Positions 32,805 through 44,294 of a stretch of DNA of 64,000 nt are shown here, one piece after another. A program made the translations under genes and the position numbers. A model generated the notes under the pieces. It was not told the origin of the DNA. It searched no databases and saw nothing but the letters and a program-made list of their open reading frames with translations. This stretch comes from Fragilariopsis cylindrus CCMP1102 (Eukaryota; Bacillariophyta; Bacillariophyceae; Bacillariales; Bacillariaceae), in assembly GCA_900095095.1 (NCBI GenBank), contig FMBT01000303.1, positions 434,001 through 498,000 on the forward strand, read 5' to 3'. Positions within the stretch are counted from its first letter, which is position 1. Every line of letters starts with the position of its first letter.

Positions 32805-33527
32805 GAAACAAGCCATAACAATGTTAGCTATCAACCTACAGTTCCCCAGTTTCAGATTTTGATCAATGCTTACATTGATGATATTGATCATTACTTTGAC
32901 TGTAAAGATAATCATCACTATCGTATCCATCAACTAGTCGGTCCTCCTATCACGAATAAAAATGTCATACCTTTTCCGTTGGTAGTCTTACAAAAAGAAA
33001 CACAGGCGTTAAATAATTATTACTGGTCCTTGTCACGAATAAAAATATCATCGCTTTTCTGGTACTCTTTTCTAGGAAACACAGGCGTTACGCACGTGTT
33101 TCAAGATTGGATTCATTCATTCTTCCACTCACATTTAAAATTTTGATTATGCTTCACATTTTTAAGAACAATTACACTTGTCGTTGATTGCTTGCTTGCC
33201 ACACTACATTTATTCTAATACTGAAAGGAATACACAATACATAACTCAACACACCATTAACGTACAAGCTAGCAAAGTCGTGAACACAAAAGTTGTATTA
33301 TACAACGCATCAGTTCCTAGATTTACTACAAACAACCAACAACGCAACAACACAACGACACAACGACATACCACTACTTCTTATGTTCGACTCCCGCTAT
33401 TTTTACTACTAGATCGACACGAGATAGAGGTCAATCTATTTACAATTTAATTCCTCCATTTTTTCTTTTCAACGCATTACACATCCTCCATTCTCCGTAT
33501 CACAAAACATAAACAAAAACAGAAAAG
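32805..33527. other. short open frames with internal near-duplicates, no firm gene
   Basis: A 115-residue frame at 32799-33146 begins MIETSHNNVSYQPTVPQF. It contains two related DNA segments (about 32940-33010 and 33025-33088), both with CACGAATAAAAAT and AAACACAGGCGTTA. A second open frame lies at 33178-33450. Neither product is recognised. The last 60 bases are probably the 5' UTR of the next gene. Confidence 0.35.
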
Positions 33528-34507
33528 ATGAGAACTACTTCCACCACTTTCCTTTCTATTACTGCTTCGATCCTCTTATACGTCGTCGTAGTAGTGGTCG
33601 TCGTAGTGGTACCCGACAATTTTCTTGTTGTTACGGCCACAGAAATCCGAGGATCGTTTTCAGGGTCATCACCATCATCATTATCATCATCATCGTCTTC
33701 TTCTTCTCCATTGTTGAAGGAAGATTATTTCTCAAAAGGAGGAGAAGAAGAGCGAGCGACGGCAATAACTGCGCGAAAATCAACAGTACGAAGACTACAA
33801 AATCCAAAGGCAACGGGGGAGAATAGTGTTTCTTCTGCCCCGTCTTCGATTCCAACCAAGGGAGTAGATTATGATCCGTCCAAGAGGGACAAAAAGGATG
33901 TGGATGAAGACAAAGACAAAGAAATGAGGAATACTAATATAGTAAAGAAAACAAAAGAATTGAAAAATAAGAATGTAGAAATACTTCCAATGACTCTGGT
34001 ATTGGAAGTCGTTATATTAATAATGATACTAATAAATATCCAAAAAAAGGTTTACTGAAACAAGCTGATAGAGGACCAAAGAAATTAACAAAAACATCAA
34101 CAGCATTACCAACAAAGATTGGTGATCGAAGAGAACCTAACACAACTGTATCGAAATTTTCTCGTTCAGAAGGTGATTTCGGTACTTTCAGTCACAAAAA
34201 CAAGTCAACACTACTACCACTACCACTTCCATCTGCAACAATCACACAGACAAGAAGTGTCGGTAATGCAAGGATCGACATTAACAACAAAATTGACAAT
34301 GGAGATAATAAGACGGGAGGAGGAATAATTGAAAAGAGAAAAAAGAAAGCATTTAAGTCTGAAAAAGAGAGTAGAAAGAAATTAGTAAAGAAAGATTATG
34401 AAGAGAAGAAGTATATTAAGAAAAATGATAAGAAAGCAAAAGGTGATGATCGAAAAGAACGATTGAAAGATGAAAAGAAATTAAAAAAATATGAATATGC
34501 AAATTAA
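33528..34507 (+). CDS. secreted Lys/Ser-rich protein, probable frameshift near 33976
   Basis: Starts MRTTSTTFLSITASILLYVV with a very hydrophobic Val-rich signal or anchor. A Ser-rich segment follows, then increasingly charged Lys/Asp/Glu sequence. The first frame ends at 34058, but from about 33976 another frame continues the same composition (GLLKQADRGPKKLTKTSTAL) to a stop at 34505-34507, with KKAFKSEKESRKKLVKKD near the end. A one-base indel explains this best; a 75-nt GT-AG segment (33975-34049) does not restore the frame. The Lys-rich secreted composition is reminiscent of biosilica-associated proteins, but no specific motif supports that. Confidence 0.55.
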
Positions 34508-36722
34508 GACAGAAAATATGAATATAACTATTTATGTGAATATGCATATTATTATTATTATGATCATCATACGCATCCACACGTCCACACCCACGCAGAG
34601 AAATAAGAATGGAAATATGCTTTCGGTGTTTTCTGCTTTTCTTTTCTATCACTTATATTATATCGCATCAGTGCGTATCTCTCCCCCCAACAAGAATGTC
34701 GATTCATTACTACTATAGAAACATCACACATCACACTCTACATTTTTAATCTAATTTAATACTCTTATTATTATTACTATTATTATTATTATTATTACTT
34801 TTACCATATTGTATAATGCTTGTTTTTCTATGACTCTATTAACTAGTATTTAAAGTACCATGGATGTCATATCATCCGCCAAACCATTCAAATAACTTTC
34901 ACTGAATTCACTGCGAATACTACCCACCAATCAGAGCCTGCGCAATCGTGGTAGTCCTTCGTAGCTCCACTATTACGGACACAAAAATCAATAAGAGCGC
35001 ATCTTCTTGCGGACCTCAAATGGAATAGAAAGCTAGTGGACCGAATATGGATCATGGTTATTGTATGTATCCATGTGATAGAGATGAATGCTGTGGTGCT
35101 AAAGCTAAGAGTAATACTGTAGCATTACACAAGAGCATTCAAAGGGAACCAAAACAACAAAGCAAATCATTAAGTAACTCATTAAGCAAATCATTAAGCG
35201 ATCATTAAGCAATCATTAGACAATTATTAAGCATTCACGGTTTATTTATTCCTGGTCCTGCAAAAATACAAAAGCTACATAAATTTCTACACAAACACAT
35301 TCTCTTCTATCAGTGTGTACCCATACTCTGTTGTTATCGCTGTTGCTTGTTTTACATCACTCCTATTCGAACAAGAACAACAACAACAACAACACCGATC
35401 GATCGATTGATCGATCGACCGATCGACAATTGGCTTTAAATTAAAACGAATTAATAACTCAATAACGGTAAAAATTATCGTATTAATAATAAACACTAAT
35501 AGAGACATCTGCATTACTAGTTTATCTCTTAATCCATTTTGATTTTAAATCCTACCCTCTTATGGACCTCTTCTGGCGATTCGAAAATCTGCCTGCCACC
35601 CATCATATACATCCTCATAGCATTTTCCCCAAACGACCAAAATTCAACCGAAACTGTTTGCCGTTTTTTGGGGTAACATTATCTATACTTCGCCAAATAA
35701 GTTTGTACTAAAAATATTGACATTTATGGAGCTTCAAGTAATTATTTTAACATTGTCATAATGATGGGATAATTTTTGTTAATGCATTTGTAATAATTTT
35801 CCTAATTACCTCCCACCGGTATTAGTGTGAATACAGGTGAAAATCCGTTCGAATACAAGTGAAAATTGGTCTCCAGGACCACACACCAGGCAGGAAAAAC
35901 TACTTCTTAATGATTGCTTGAAGACTGCTTAATGAATGCTTAATGATTATTTGCTTAATGATAGCTTAATGATAGCTTAATGATAGCTTAATGATGACCA
36001 ATGCATGCTTAATGATCAGCATTAATGGCCCTTTTTAGCAAAACCGCACGAGAGTTTTTAATAATTTTTTAATTCGCCGAGTTGAAGATGGTCCAGTGTT
36101 CTCCTCCAGGCGAAGGTAACTGGAAGGAGAAACACTGTAGTTCGCATCATATTAATTATCTTTCAAAAACCGTACATAAACTCTCCAGGAGGAATGGAAA
36201 ATAATTCGCTTTATCGCTTACAATAATGCACCCAAACGAAAATAATATCAATCAAAAACCGTATACATGTGAAATAGCTGATGTGGTTGTGAAGAATCAA
36301 GTGAAGCGGAACAATGAAGACGCGTATCACCGGGGCCTAGTACACATTCAATAGCGCTCTTTTGTAACACCATTCGTTCGTGTATATATTATTAATGATC
36401 GGTATTCTTTAGTGCGTAATTTGGAAGTAGAGCACATTAATTAAAAAAGTTCGGATCACATTAATTAACGCACTAGTATACATAGGCTCTCCAGAGTAAG
36501 GCAGCTGATGCTAGGACTTCTAGTTCTAGATTCAGGACCTCTAGTTCTAGATTCAGGACAACGAATGTTGAAGTCTTCTCTCATAATATCCAGATGTCAA
36601 GTACTGTAGTGTTGCTTACTACCGGTACAGTGAAATTGAATCACAATTTTACATCCAGATTTTACATCTTGTCATAAATAGCTGGCTACCCAGTTCTTAT
36701 AAAAAAATGAGAAGAAATCCTG
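34508..36722. other. gene-free stretch with inverted GCTTAATGA clusters
   Basis: No firm gene. It contains ATT microsatellites (34763-34798), a GATC-rich palindromic run (35396-35428) and two opposed clusters of a short repeat (listed separately). 36360-36722 may hold the promoter of the next gene. Confidence 0.5.
35155..36025. mobile_element. candidate MITE-like unit with inverted clusters of TCATTAAGC / GCTTAATGA
   Basis: The left cluster (35166-35233) has five or more copies of CATTAAGC-type units. The right cluster (35908-36025) has nine or so copies of the reverse complement GCTTAATGA. Inside them, TCCTGGTCCTG (35250) and CAGGACC (35873) are also opposed. About 650 bp lie between the clusters, with no convincing ORF. 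Multiple subterminal inverted repeats are typical of DNA transposons and their deletion derivatives; exact ends and a target duplication could not be fixed. Confidence 0.4.
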
Positions 36723-37259
36723 ATGAAAGCAACGAAGAAAGTTAGATTCGAGAAGCAAGTTTCAGTGCTACATATGACAGCAGCAGAGCAAGGATGTGAT
36801 TCGCATTTTGATTCGAATTTCAACCAAGAGTGTCACGAAGTAGAAGAAGATGCCGCAGCAATCAACGATAATTTCTCAACTGAGCTTCCATATATGTCTG
36901 TGCTGCCGACTTCATCAACGGTATTCATCAACTCATTAAACTTCACAAATCGTTCCAGATGGATAATGAGTAATAGCAACATACATGATATACCTCCAGT
37001 CTTACCTGTTGGGCTTCCATATTTTTCTGTGCTGCCGACTTCATCGACGGCATTCGTCAACTCATTAAACTTTATAAATCGTTCCAGATGGATAATGAGT
37101 AATAGCAACATGAATGATATACCTCCACTTATACCATTCCGTCAGAATAGAAATCCAGCGAATACTATCCTCAACTCGGCGCTTTCCATCCTTGAATGGC
37201 CTCAGGATATAATATCACCAGGTATAGAGTATACGGTGAAGCAGGCTCGCGCTGCTTAA
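36723..37259 (+). CDS. small protein with two near-identical 43-residue repeats, function unknown
   Basis: 178 residues. It starts MKATKKVRFEKQVSVLHM, where KKVRFEKQV resembles a KVxF-type protein phosphatase 1 docking motif (inference). The repeats begin LPYMSVLPTSSTVFINSLNF and LPYFSVLPTSSTAFVNSLNF and continue with NRSRWIMSNSNxxDIPP. They are encoded by a 129-bp tandem duplication with few changes. No signal peptide or membrane segment was seen. Divergence between the copies preserves the frame and mostly the residues, which favours a real gene, but no homologue is recognised. Confidence 0.5.
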   Translation: MKATKKVRFEKQVSVLHMTAAEQGCDSHFDSNFNQECHEVEEDAAAINDNFSTELPYMSVLPTSSTVFINSLNFTNRSRWIMSNSNIHDIPPVLPVGLPYFSVLPTSSTAFVNSLNFINRSRWIMSNSNMNDIPPLIPFRQNRNPANTILNSALSILEWPQDIISPGIEYTVKQARAA

Positions 37260-40200
37260 TCTAAACATACAAAACAGAAAGAGGTACAGACGAGAAAAGG
37301 TGGTGCCGTCATTTTCGATCTTTTGAGTAGGATAGTATTTATAAAGTTGCCTTGGAATTTATTTTAGATATGAAACAATAGATTGAAATTTGCTGTAAGA
37401 ATGACATAGAATAGTGTAGTTCGTTCTGATGTGCCACAGTACTTTGTTTAGTTGTTTCTAGTATCATTTTCTCTCCTTCGTCTGCTCCTACTCTTCCTCA
37501 TTCTTCCGCTTCACGTCATTCATTCTACAGTACCACGACGACTCGTAACGTCATACGATTCACCAATTTCCGTGTGGTTCCTATCCCATTTGTTATTTTG
37601 CTATCCGCTTTACACGTACTTGATTCTCCATACCACGGTTTACTAGTATTTAATGTGTGGTTCCTTTCCTATTTCCGCTACATACCTCGACACTTAAGGC
37701 AGTCACTGAGGAGTCACGATGACACGAACTATTTTCGGAGAACCTTATTACTCAAACAGTTTTTGGTTAACATCTTGAATGAATCTTGAACTCAATATCA
37801 TACACTAGGATCATCCACACAACAACTATACTAGGCGTAGCTAGCAACGATCTATTTTCTTTCCAACAGACGAGCTGGCTGAGCAATTCATATAACACAA
37901 ATCGGATACAGTACTACTAAATCAAAGAAACCACAGGCAGAAGTCGATGCAGAAAGAGAGAGAAAACTACAGGAAGAGATAATAATGTTAACGTTTCGTC
38001 GTCAACACCACTACCGCCATCGCCGCCATCGCCGCCATCACCGCCATCACCGCAATAGTTGAATTTCTTCACTTTCAAGCACCTCTTTTTCTGCGATGAG
38101 TTTTTTTTATTTTCCCGACCCTTAAGTTCGAAATTTTGAATCAGAACAGGGCATACGCGATGAGTTTTTTGATTTTTCTGACCCTTAAGTAATTTTCCGA
38201 GCCTGACAGAAGAAATTTTGTATCCAAGGTGCGATTAAAAAGTTCTTCTACAACAATAAGAGCTAAATCATGTCCTATATAGTTATTGTGAGTGTAGTAT
38301 CTATTAGTAACTTAAACATCAAATAGATACACCTAATCAGTCATTTTTGCCGATTATTTTAGTATGGTGTATACTAATGATTTGTTATATTTAGCACTCA
38401 TATATGCCATAGGCACCCGGCATCACGCTGTATGTAGGCTCACACACAGCACCACACCACTAAAACAACATGATTTTCAATCGAAATGAATAACAAAATA
38501 TCTCATATAAAATGGTTGCAGTGGAGAACATCAGATGGGTCAGGTGCAGTAACATCCACATAGTATACTGGAACATTATGTGTGCCTCCTACAATTTTTG
38601 TGGTTGCACAATACAATTCATTTTGCTGTTAAGGTAGGCACAAAAACAACACTGTTCAAATTTTTCTTGTAAAATATGATATATCAATATTATTATTAGA
38701 ACTGCCAAACCTTATGTTGCAAACAGCACTGTTGTCATCGTTGGTATCCAAGGAAGAATCAGAATTGCATAAGTGCTGTTCATTAATTTCTATTGATTTA
38801 TTTATCTTGGTGATTGTAAACTCATTGGTGGTATGCAGTAGTAGTATTTTTTGAAAAGCAGACACTACAAGCATAAATTTTTGTTACATTACATTCTGGA
38901 TTAGTGCATATTGCTACCTAGGAAAAATTTACTATATCTAGGATCTTCTTCACTGGAGGAGGCTGGAATGCAGCAAGTGGGACAAGGAAAGAAGACTGTA
39001 TTCATCTTCAGTATCTATATATCATTATAGATATTAATTTTAGTATTAATATTATTATGAATATTAATAATAATGACAAAGCAAAATAATATAAGATAGA
39101 GAAGAAGATGAATTAATTCTATATTGACACCTTTATATAATAATACTGGTACAATCTCATGTAGTATTATCTCTCTTTCTCTCTTGTTGATCTCTCTCTG
39201 AATTTTTGTAGTATAAGATCTCTCTCACTCTGATAATTAGCTACTACAACAATTTACTAGCTACTGCTGTTAGCTGTGTATTAATATTGTCTCTCTCTCT
39301 CTCTCTCTCTCTCTCTTAGTACTTTTATATTATAAAATCTATCTACATGTCTCTCTCTCTCTTTTTCTTGCTACTAGCTATATTAATTCTCTAATTCTCT
39401 AATTCTACTTAGTGAATACGCATTTCAAACAGATAAACTAGTGTGTAAGCACTATTAGCCCCTACTGTGCCCAAATGTCATCAGTTGTTTCATTGTACCT
39501 GCTAAACATTAGCAACAAGTGCCATTGTTAGGAGGATTTAAAACAGTAAAAATTTGCTGCTCTTTACCCTATTAATAGCAACATAGCTGTTATATGTTAC
39601 ATTTTCAGATTTTGGTGCATACAAGGAAAGGATGCATGCTATGCAGCAAGAATGGGAATAAAAATAGTGTACAGCTATTATATAGTAGTTGTGATGACTA
39701 CAAGTATGCAGTAACTCTTTGTTTTCATCCTCCTGATGTATGATGCACACACAGTGAAATCATAAACTGATAATGTATTTATCTTGATATTCAGCTAAAC
39801 TATAGTGGTGTGTCTATTGAGCATCATGCTTCTGAAAAAAAGTTTGTTTACAGCAGGATTAAAATTCCTTGCACTCATACTATTCTGTGAGTATTATACT
39901 ACCTACTACTAATAGCAGCAGGTCGTCAAGATGTAGTTCGCACCATAATATTGCCTTTGCGGCATAGTACGGGGCACACGCCAAATAATATCATGTATGC
40001 ACGATTTCAGATTTTTGTTGGTTCCATCCAATTACATCGAACAAATTTTCTAAAATGATGTACTCTCAATATATAATACTGCTCCCGTGAACCATTTCAC
40101 GTTGAGAGATGAACAGCTAGTTTTTGTATCGTAGACAAGAATAAAATTAGTCGAATTAAGAATTGTGTGACATAATGACTGCGCGCCAGAACTCATTTTT

Positions 40201-40461
40201 TTGTTTTTGGCACGCGATTTAATTATTTGATTTTGCGGAGACACGCGTCATTAAGCTTAAACACCAAATTTTGAAAAATCTTTGTAGAGTCTTTCAACGA
40301 AGCGAAGAACATACTTTGAAGTTGTTCTTGATCGTTTTACTCACAAAATTCATTGAATTACAGTAGTTGTTACGCACTCGTTCTCTGTTCGTAAGATCCT
40401 AACAAAACACACCTTCTCACAACTCAAAACGATAACCAAAACGAATATATAATATATAACA
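37260..40461. other. 3.2 kb without a supported gene
   Basis: Short open frames at 37452-37789 and 38656-38874 are unrecognised. Visible structure: a (CCGCCAT)-type tract (38008-38055), two near-copies of GATGAGTTTTTT...GACCCTTAAGT (about 38095-38130 and 38159-38192), and CT microsatellites (39171-39235, 39287-39316, 39352-39362). 39420-39900 may be old transposon DNA. The end of the stretch is the promoter of the silaffin-like gene. Confidence 0.5.
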
Positions 40462-41183
40462 ATGAAGCTATCTAGTATCCTAATTGCTGTCATTCTCCCG
40501 TCGGTTGTTACCGCATCCGTCCGTGGTTTCCGTGATTCTCCAGATAGAAAATTGGGCAAAGGAGAAGATTATCCTGAAGATGGCATGGATTCAAAATCTG
40601 CTAAGAGTGCGAAGTCAGTAGGCGGTGAATGGGTTGCAAAGAGTGCGAAGTCAAGTAGTGAGAAGGGAGACAAGGCCGCCGACAAGGAAGGAAAGAGTTC
40701 CAAGTCAGTAGGCGCTGAGAAGGAAGGAAAGAGTGCGAAGTCAGTAGGCGGTGAAAAGGATGGAAAGAGCGCGAAGTCAAGTAGTGAGAAGATGGACAAG
40801 GGCGCCGACAAGGAAGGAAAGAGTGCGAAGTCAGTAGGCGGTGAGAAGACTGGAAAGAGTGCGAAGTCAGTAGGCGGTGAGAAGGAAGGAAAGAGTGAGA
40901 AGTCCGCCGACAAGGAAGGAAAGAGTGCGAAGTCAGTAGGCGGTGAGAAGGATGGAAAGAGCGCGAAGTCAGGTGGTGAGAAGATGGACAAGGGTGCCGA
41001 TAAGAAGGAAAGAGTGCGAAGTCAGGCGGTGAGAAGACTGGAAAGAGTGATAAGGAAGGAAAGAGTGCGAAGGCAGTCGGTGAGAAGAGTGGAAAGAGTG
41101 CCAAGCAAGTAAAATCTGATTCACCAAAGGACACTAACAAGCTCACGAAATCTCTCAAGTCCGAGAAATCTGCAAAAGCCTAA
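40462..41183 (+). CDS. silaffin-like secreted Lys/Ser repeat protein, one-base frameshift near 41005
   Basis: Signal peptide MKLSSILIAVILPSVVTAS, then a short acidic segment, then repeats of the form GKSAKSxGGEK, EGKSAKS and EKxDKGADKEGKS. Alternating Lys and Ser with KSAKS units is the signature of silaffins and related diatom proteins whose modified lysines and phosphoserines guide silica deposition in the cell wall. The frame runs to about residue 180, where GATAAGAAGGAAAG stands in place of the GAnAAGGAAGGAAAG seen in all other repeats (one G missing). In the restored frame the repeat continues to the end (KSLKSEKSAKA) and stops at 41181-41183. It is either a sequencing or allelic indel or a recent truncation. 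Silaffin function is inferred from composition and signal peptide. Confidence 0.7.
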
Positions 41184-42143
41184 AGGATCCTAACTACTTG
41201 AATGAATGAAAAAGGAATTGAATTGAATTCGTGATCATTCGTTCGCTCGATCATTCATTCGTCCGCTTACTACTACAATATACGCACTAAATTGTATTGA
41301 AGCAGTAACACACACACACACAAAAACACACACATGAGATCATCCAATAAATAATACACGCATTGACTATTGACCGTGTACACGTATTGTTTCATTGTGA
41401 AACATTCTCTATTTTTCTAAATGTCATGCTTTGTGTATTATACTATTATTCTTATATAATCAGTCAGTCAGTCAGATCATATTATAAGGCAGTCATCAGT
41501 ATGATATAAATCTAAAATTGAAAAGTTTATTTAACCAATCATTCATCTTTTACGTAGCGTACCGATTGCTGCTGTATCATCAATATTGATAGAGTAGCAG
41601 TAGGACTACGGTAGTAGTTTCTATTTCAATACTGGTAGTACTGTATCGCATACTCCACACTACTGTACGGCGATATGCATACAACGCGATCGGCGATCAT
41701 CAGATATTACTATTGATTTCTTCGTTTATTCTTTGTTGTTCTTTGCTTGGTGTCATGACGCATACGAATGAATATTAAATTTTAGTATGAACGGAAATTT
41801 CGTTTTTTTGTTTACGAAGCACATAAAATGAAGGAAATCTATATTTTATTTTCGGTGAATAAATCAAATTATCAATGAATGAATTAATCGAATGAATCGA
41901 ATCAAAAATACAACTAACTTTTATAGTCCTTTCAAGATGGCGCGCTGGGACTTGTCAGGAGGGTCCTGTCGTTGTCGTCTAACTTATGGCATACTTTGAT
42001 CAAAAAAAGAAAAGAAAAAGCACACAAACCACAAACAGCATCAATCTATTGCCAAATCGAGAGTAAACTTGCATCTGTAACTAGCTAGCTAGTTACTCAG
42101 ATAGGTAGTAGTCTTCATCTTATCACTACCACCATAGCGTACC
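41184..42143. other. intergenic, 3' flank and promoter region
   Basis: AC and CAGT microsatellites (about 41310-41330, 41460-41475) and AATGAATC/AATCGAATG repeats. No gene seen. The last 100 bases are the probable 5' UTR of the RING gene. Confidence 0.5.
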
Positions 42144-44294
42144 ATGGCCAACTTCCAAGACGAATCAACCGACTGTGCGATCTGTCTGGGATCTTTGATT
42201 CTACGATCGGAACAGGAACAGGAACAAGAACAGGAACAGGAACAGGAACAGGAACAGGAACAGGAACAAGAACAAGAACCAGAACAAAAAATTATAACAT
42301 TAAGATGTGGACATAAGTATCATCTTGATTGTATTATTGAACAAATTAAAGTTGGTAGTATGATAGCAAAGAATGATGATCAACGATTATTATTTACTGG
42401 TATTCAATGTGCAAAATGTGCCAAGATTTTCGTCGGTAGCGGCGGTAATAGTGGCAGTAGTACTAGTAATGGCAGTACTAATGAAGACCATCCTGATTTA
42501 CCAAAAGATTTAATCCGATCCACTGATAAACTGCGTACCAAAGTTGATCAATTAATTATTGAACAAAATTTATTATTGCCACCACTACTACTATCACAAA
42601 AAGAAAAAGTCGATGTCGATGACGATAATGATAATGAAGCTCTCTTTAGAGAGGCACGAAGGAAATATGCATTCTATCTGTGTAGTCATTGTGAGGAACC
42701 TTATTTTGGTGGTACAATACGTTGTGCTGATGAAAATCCACTCCCAACTACGACGATGACGTCCTCGTCACCATCATCAACAACAACAACAACACACCCT
42801 GATCAATATCAGCAGCAGATTCCTGTTGAAAAACGATTATGTCCTGGATGTACACCAGAAACACAATTAGTTTGTCAAAATCCTATTGAACATGGTCGAT
42901 ATTTGCTATGGAAATGTCGATATTGTTGTAAACCATCTACTCATGTCTGTTATGGTCAAGTTCATTTTTGTCAGGATTGTCATGATAAGAATTCACAACG
43001 TGTTGCTACTGCTGCTACTGCTACTGCTGCTTCAATAATAGCAGAACAAAGTGGACGACCTACCCTCGAAGCAATTCCGTGTCTCGGTGGTGAATCTTGT
43101 AAATATCCTAAACCACCATCGTCGTCGTTATCTTTTTCTTCAACAACAGCAGCAACAACAACAACAACTGATAGATGTAAATTCCATTCGAATGGACCAA
43201 CAAAGGATTGTGAACAAGTATATTCATGTGCGATTTGTGACTCAGTACCAAATAACGATAATAGTAACATACTTACTATTGAATCGGGATCACATAATTT
43301 CATTTTCAATCCAAATGGTGAATTTGGTGTAAATGGATGGAGACGTACAAATCAATACAGTGGATGGCACGTTGAAGAACGACATCACGAAGAACCTTTA
43401 TTACTACCGATAATTAATGATGGCAATACCAATACCAATAACAACAACAATAACAACAACAACAATATAACCCCTATTACAACCAATTTCGTTTCATCCT
43501 TCCAACAATGTGTGATGATGCAATCGATTGATCTAAGTCGTGTATTACGAATTGGAAAAAAAAGAAGATTAGGAGAAGTAGAAAGAGACAACAATACTAA
43601 TAATAGTATGAATAATGATATGAATAGTCAAGGAGTTATTATTAATGATGCTACGATTATTCCCATTGAGGTATCGGCACGGTATACCGGCCGGAATGAC
43701 TGTCCCAGTGTTTTTATGTTATCGGCTATTTTATCAGATCATCCAGCAGCAGCAGCAGCAGCAGCAGGGCGTAGTAATACACGTCGTCCAGATCAAATCT
43801 TAAATACAGAAGTTTTAGAGGCACCACCTGGTAATTATTGGGAACGTACATCATTAGTATTTAATTTATCCAAAAAAGAATTAGAAACAAGATTGTTGAA
43901 TGGTGGTGGTGGTGCTGTGATAACAGTGATTGTAAAAGGGAAAGATGTACGATTTTGGCAGGGAAATTTTGGTAGTAAAGTAGCAGATATTAGTGTACGG
44001 ATTATAGGAAATTCTGATTTCATAAATGAATTAGTTATTGTACCGCCATCCGCCGCTGAGGACGAGAACGAGAACGACGAGGTACGGAACAATACTGCTA
44101 CTACTTCTAATGCAGCGGGAATTATAACTGATAATAATCCTGATGGTGGTGATGGTGGTGATCGTGCTACTACTACTACTCCTATTAGTGCAATGACTCA
44201 CCGAATAATACTATGGGATATTTTTATCCCGGTTGCATGTTTCCTAATACTAGCTTGGTTAGCAGCGTCTAATAAATTCGAATTGCGGGAGTAA
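42144..44294 (+). CDS. tail-anchored RING-relay (MYCBP2-type) E3 ligase with F-box-associated (FBA) domain
   Basis: 716 residues, one exon. RING: C11, C14, C55, H57, H60, C63, C89, C92, with an EQ-repeat insert between the first two zinc pairs. Residues about 174-366 match the Cys-rich end of MYCBP2/PAM: YAFYLCSHCEEPYFGG, then KCRYCC, then HVCYGQVHFCQDCH. Residues aligning with the MYCBP2 relay cysteines (4520, 4572) and His 4583 are C194, C269 and H280; Glu 229 lies near the catalytic Glu. These enzymes pass ubiquitin between two cysteines and esterify it to Thr/Ser. Residues about 384-620 look like an FBA beta-sandwich (NFIFNPNGEFGVNGWR, GWHVEE, FWQGNFGSK), which in FBXO2-type proteins binds high-mannose glycans. 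One hydrophobic helix near residues 690-708 (DIFIPVACFLILAWLAA) makes it tail-anchored, facing the cytosol. The role in ER quality control is inferred. Confidence 0.88.
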   Translation: MANFQDESTDCAICLGSLILRSEQEQEQEQEQEQEQEQEQEQEQEPEQKIITLRCGHKYHLDCIIEQIKVGSMIAKNDDQRLLFTGIQCAKCAKIFVGSGGNSGSSTSNGSTNEDHPDLPKDLIRSTDKLRTKVDQLIIEQNLLLPPLLLSQKEKVDVDDDNDNEALFREARRKYAFYLCSHCEEPYFGGTIRCADENPLPTTTMTSSSPSSTTTTTHPDQYQQQIPVEKRLCPGCTPETQLVCQNPIEHGRYLLWKCRYCCKPSTHVCYGQVHFCQDCHDKNSQRVATAATATAASIIAEQSGRPTLEAIPCLGGESCKYPKPPSSSLSFSSTTAATTTTTDRCKFHSNGPTKDCEQVYSCAICDSVPNNDNSNILTIESGSHNFIFNPNGEFGVNGWRRTNQYSGWHVEERHHEEPLLLPIINDGNTNTNNNNNNNNNNITPITTNFVSSFQQCVMMQSIDLSRVLRIGKKRRLGEVERDNNTNNSMNNDMNSQGVIINDATIIPIEVSARYTGRNDCPSVFMLSAILSDHPAAAAAAAGRSNTRRPDQILNTEVLEAPPGNYWERTSLVFNLSKKELETRLLNGGGGAVITVIVKGKDVRFWQGNFGSKVADISVRIIGNSDFINELVIVPPSAAEDENENDEVRNNTATTSNAAGIITDNNPDGGDGGDRATTTTPISAMTHRIILWDIFIPVACFLILAWLAASNKFELRE

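Noticed and set aside
35396-35428. GATC-rich palindromic run as a replication origin or regulatory hairpin
   Set aside because: It is a simple GATC/GATT repeat; nothing else supports a function.
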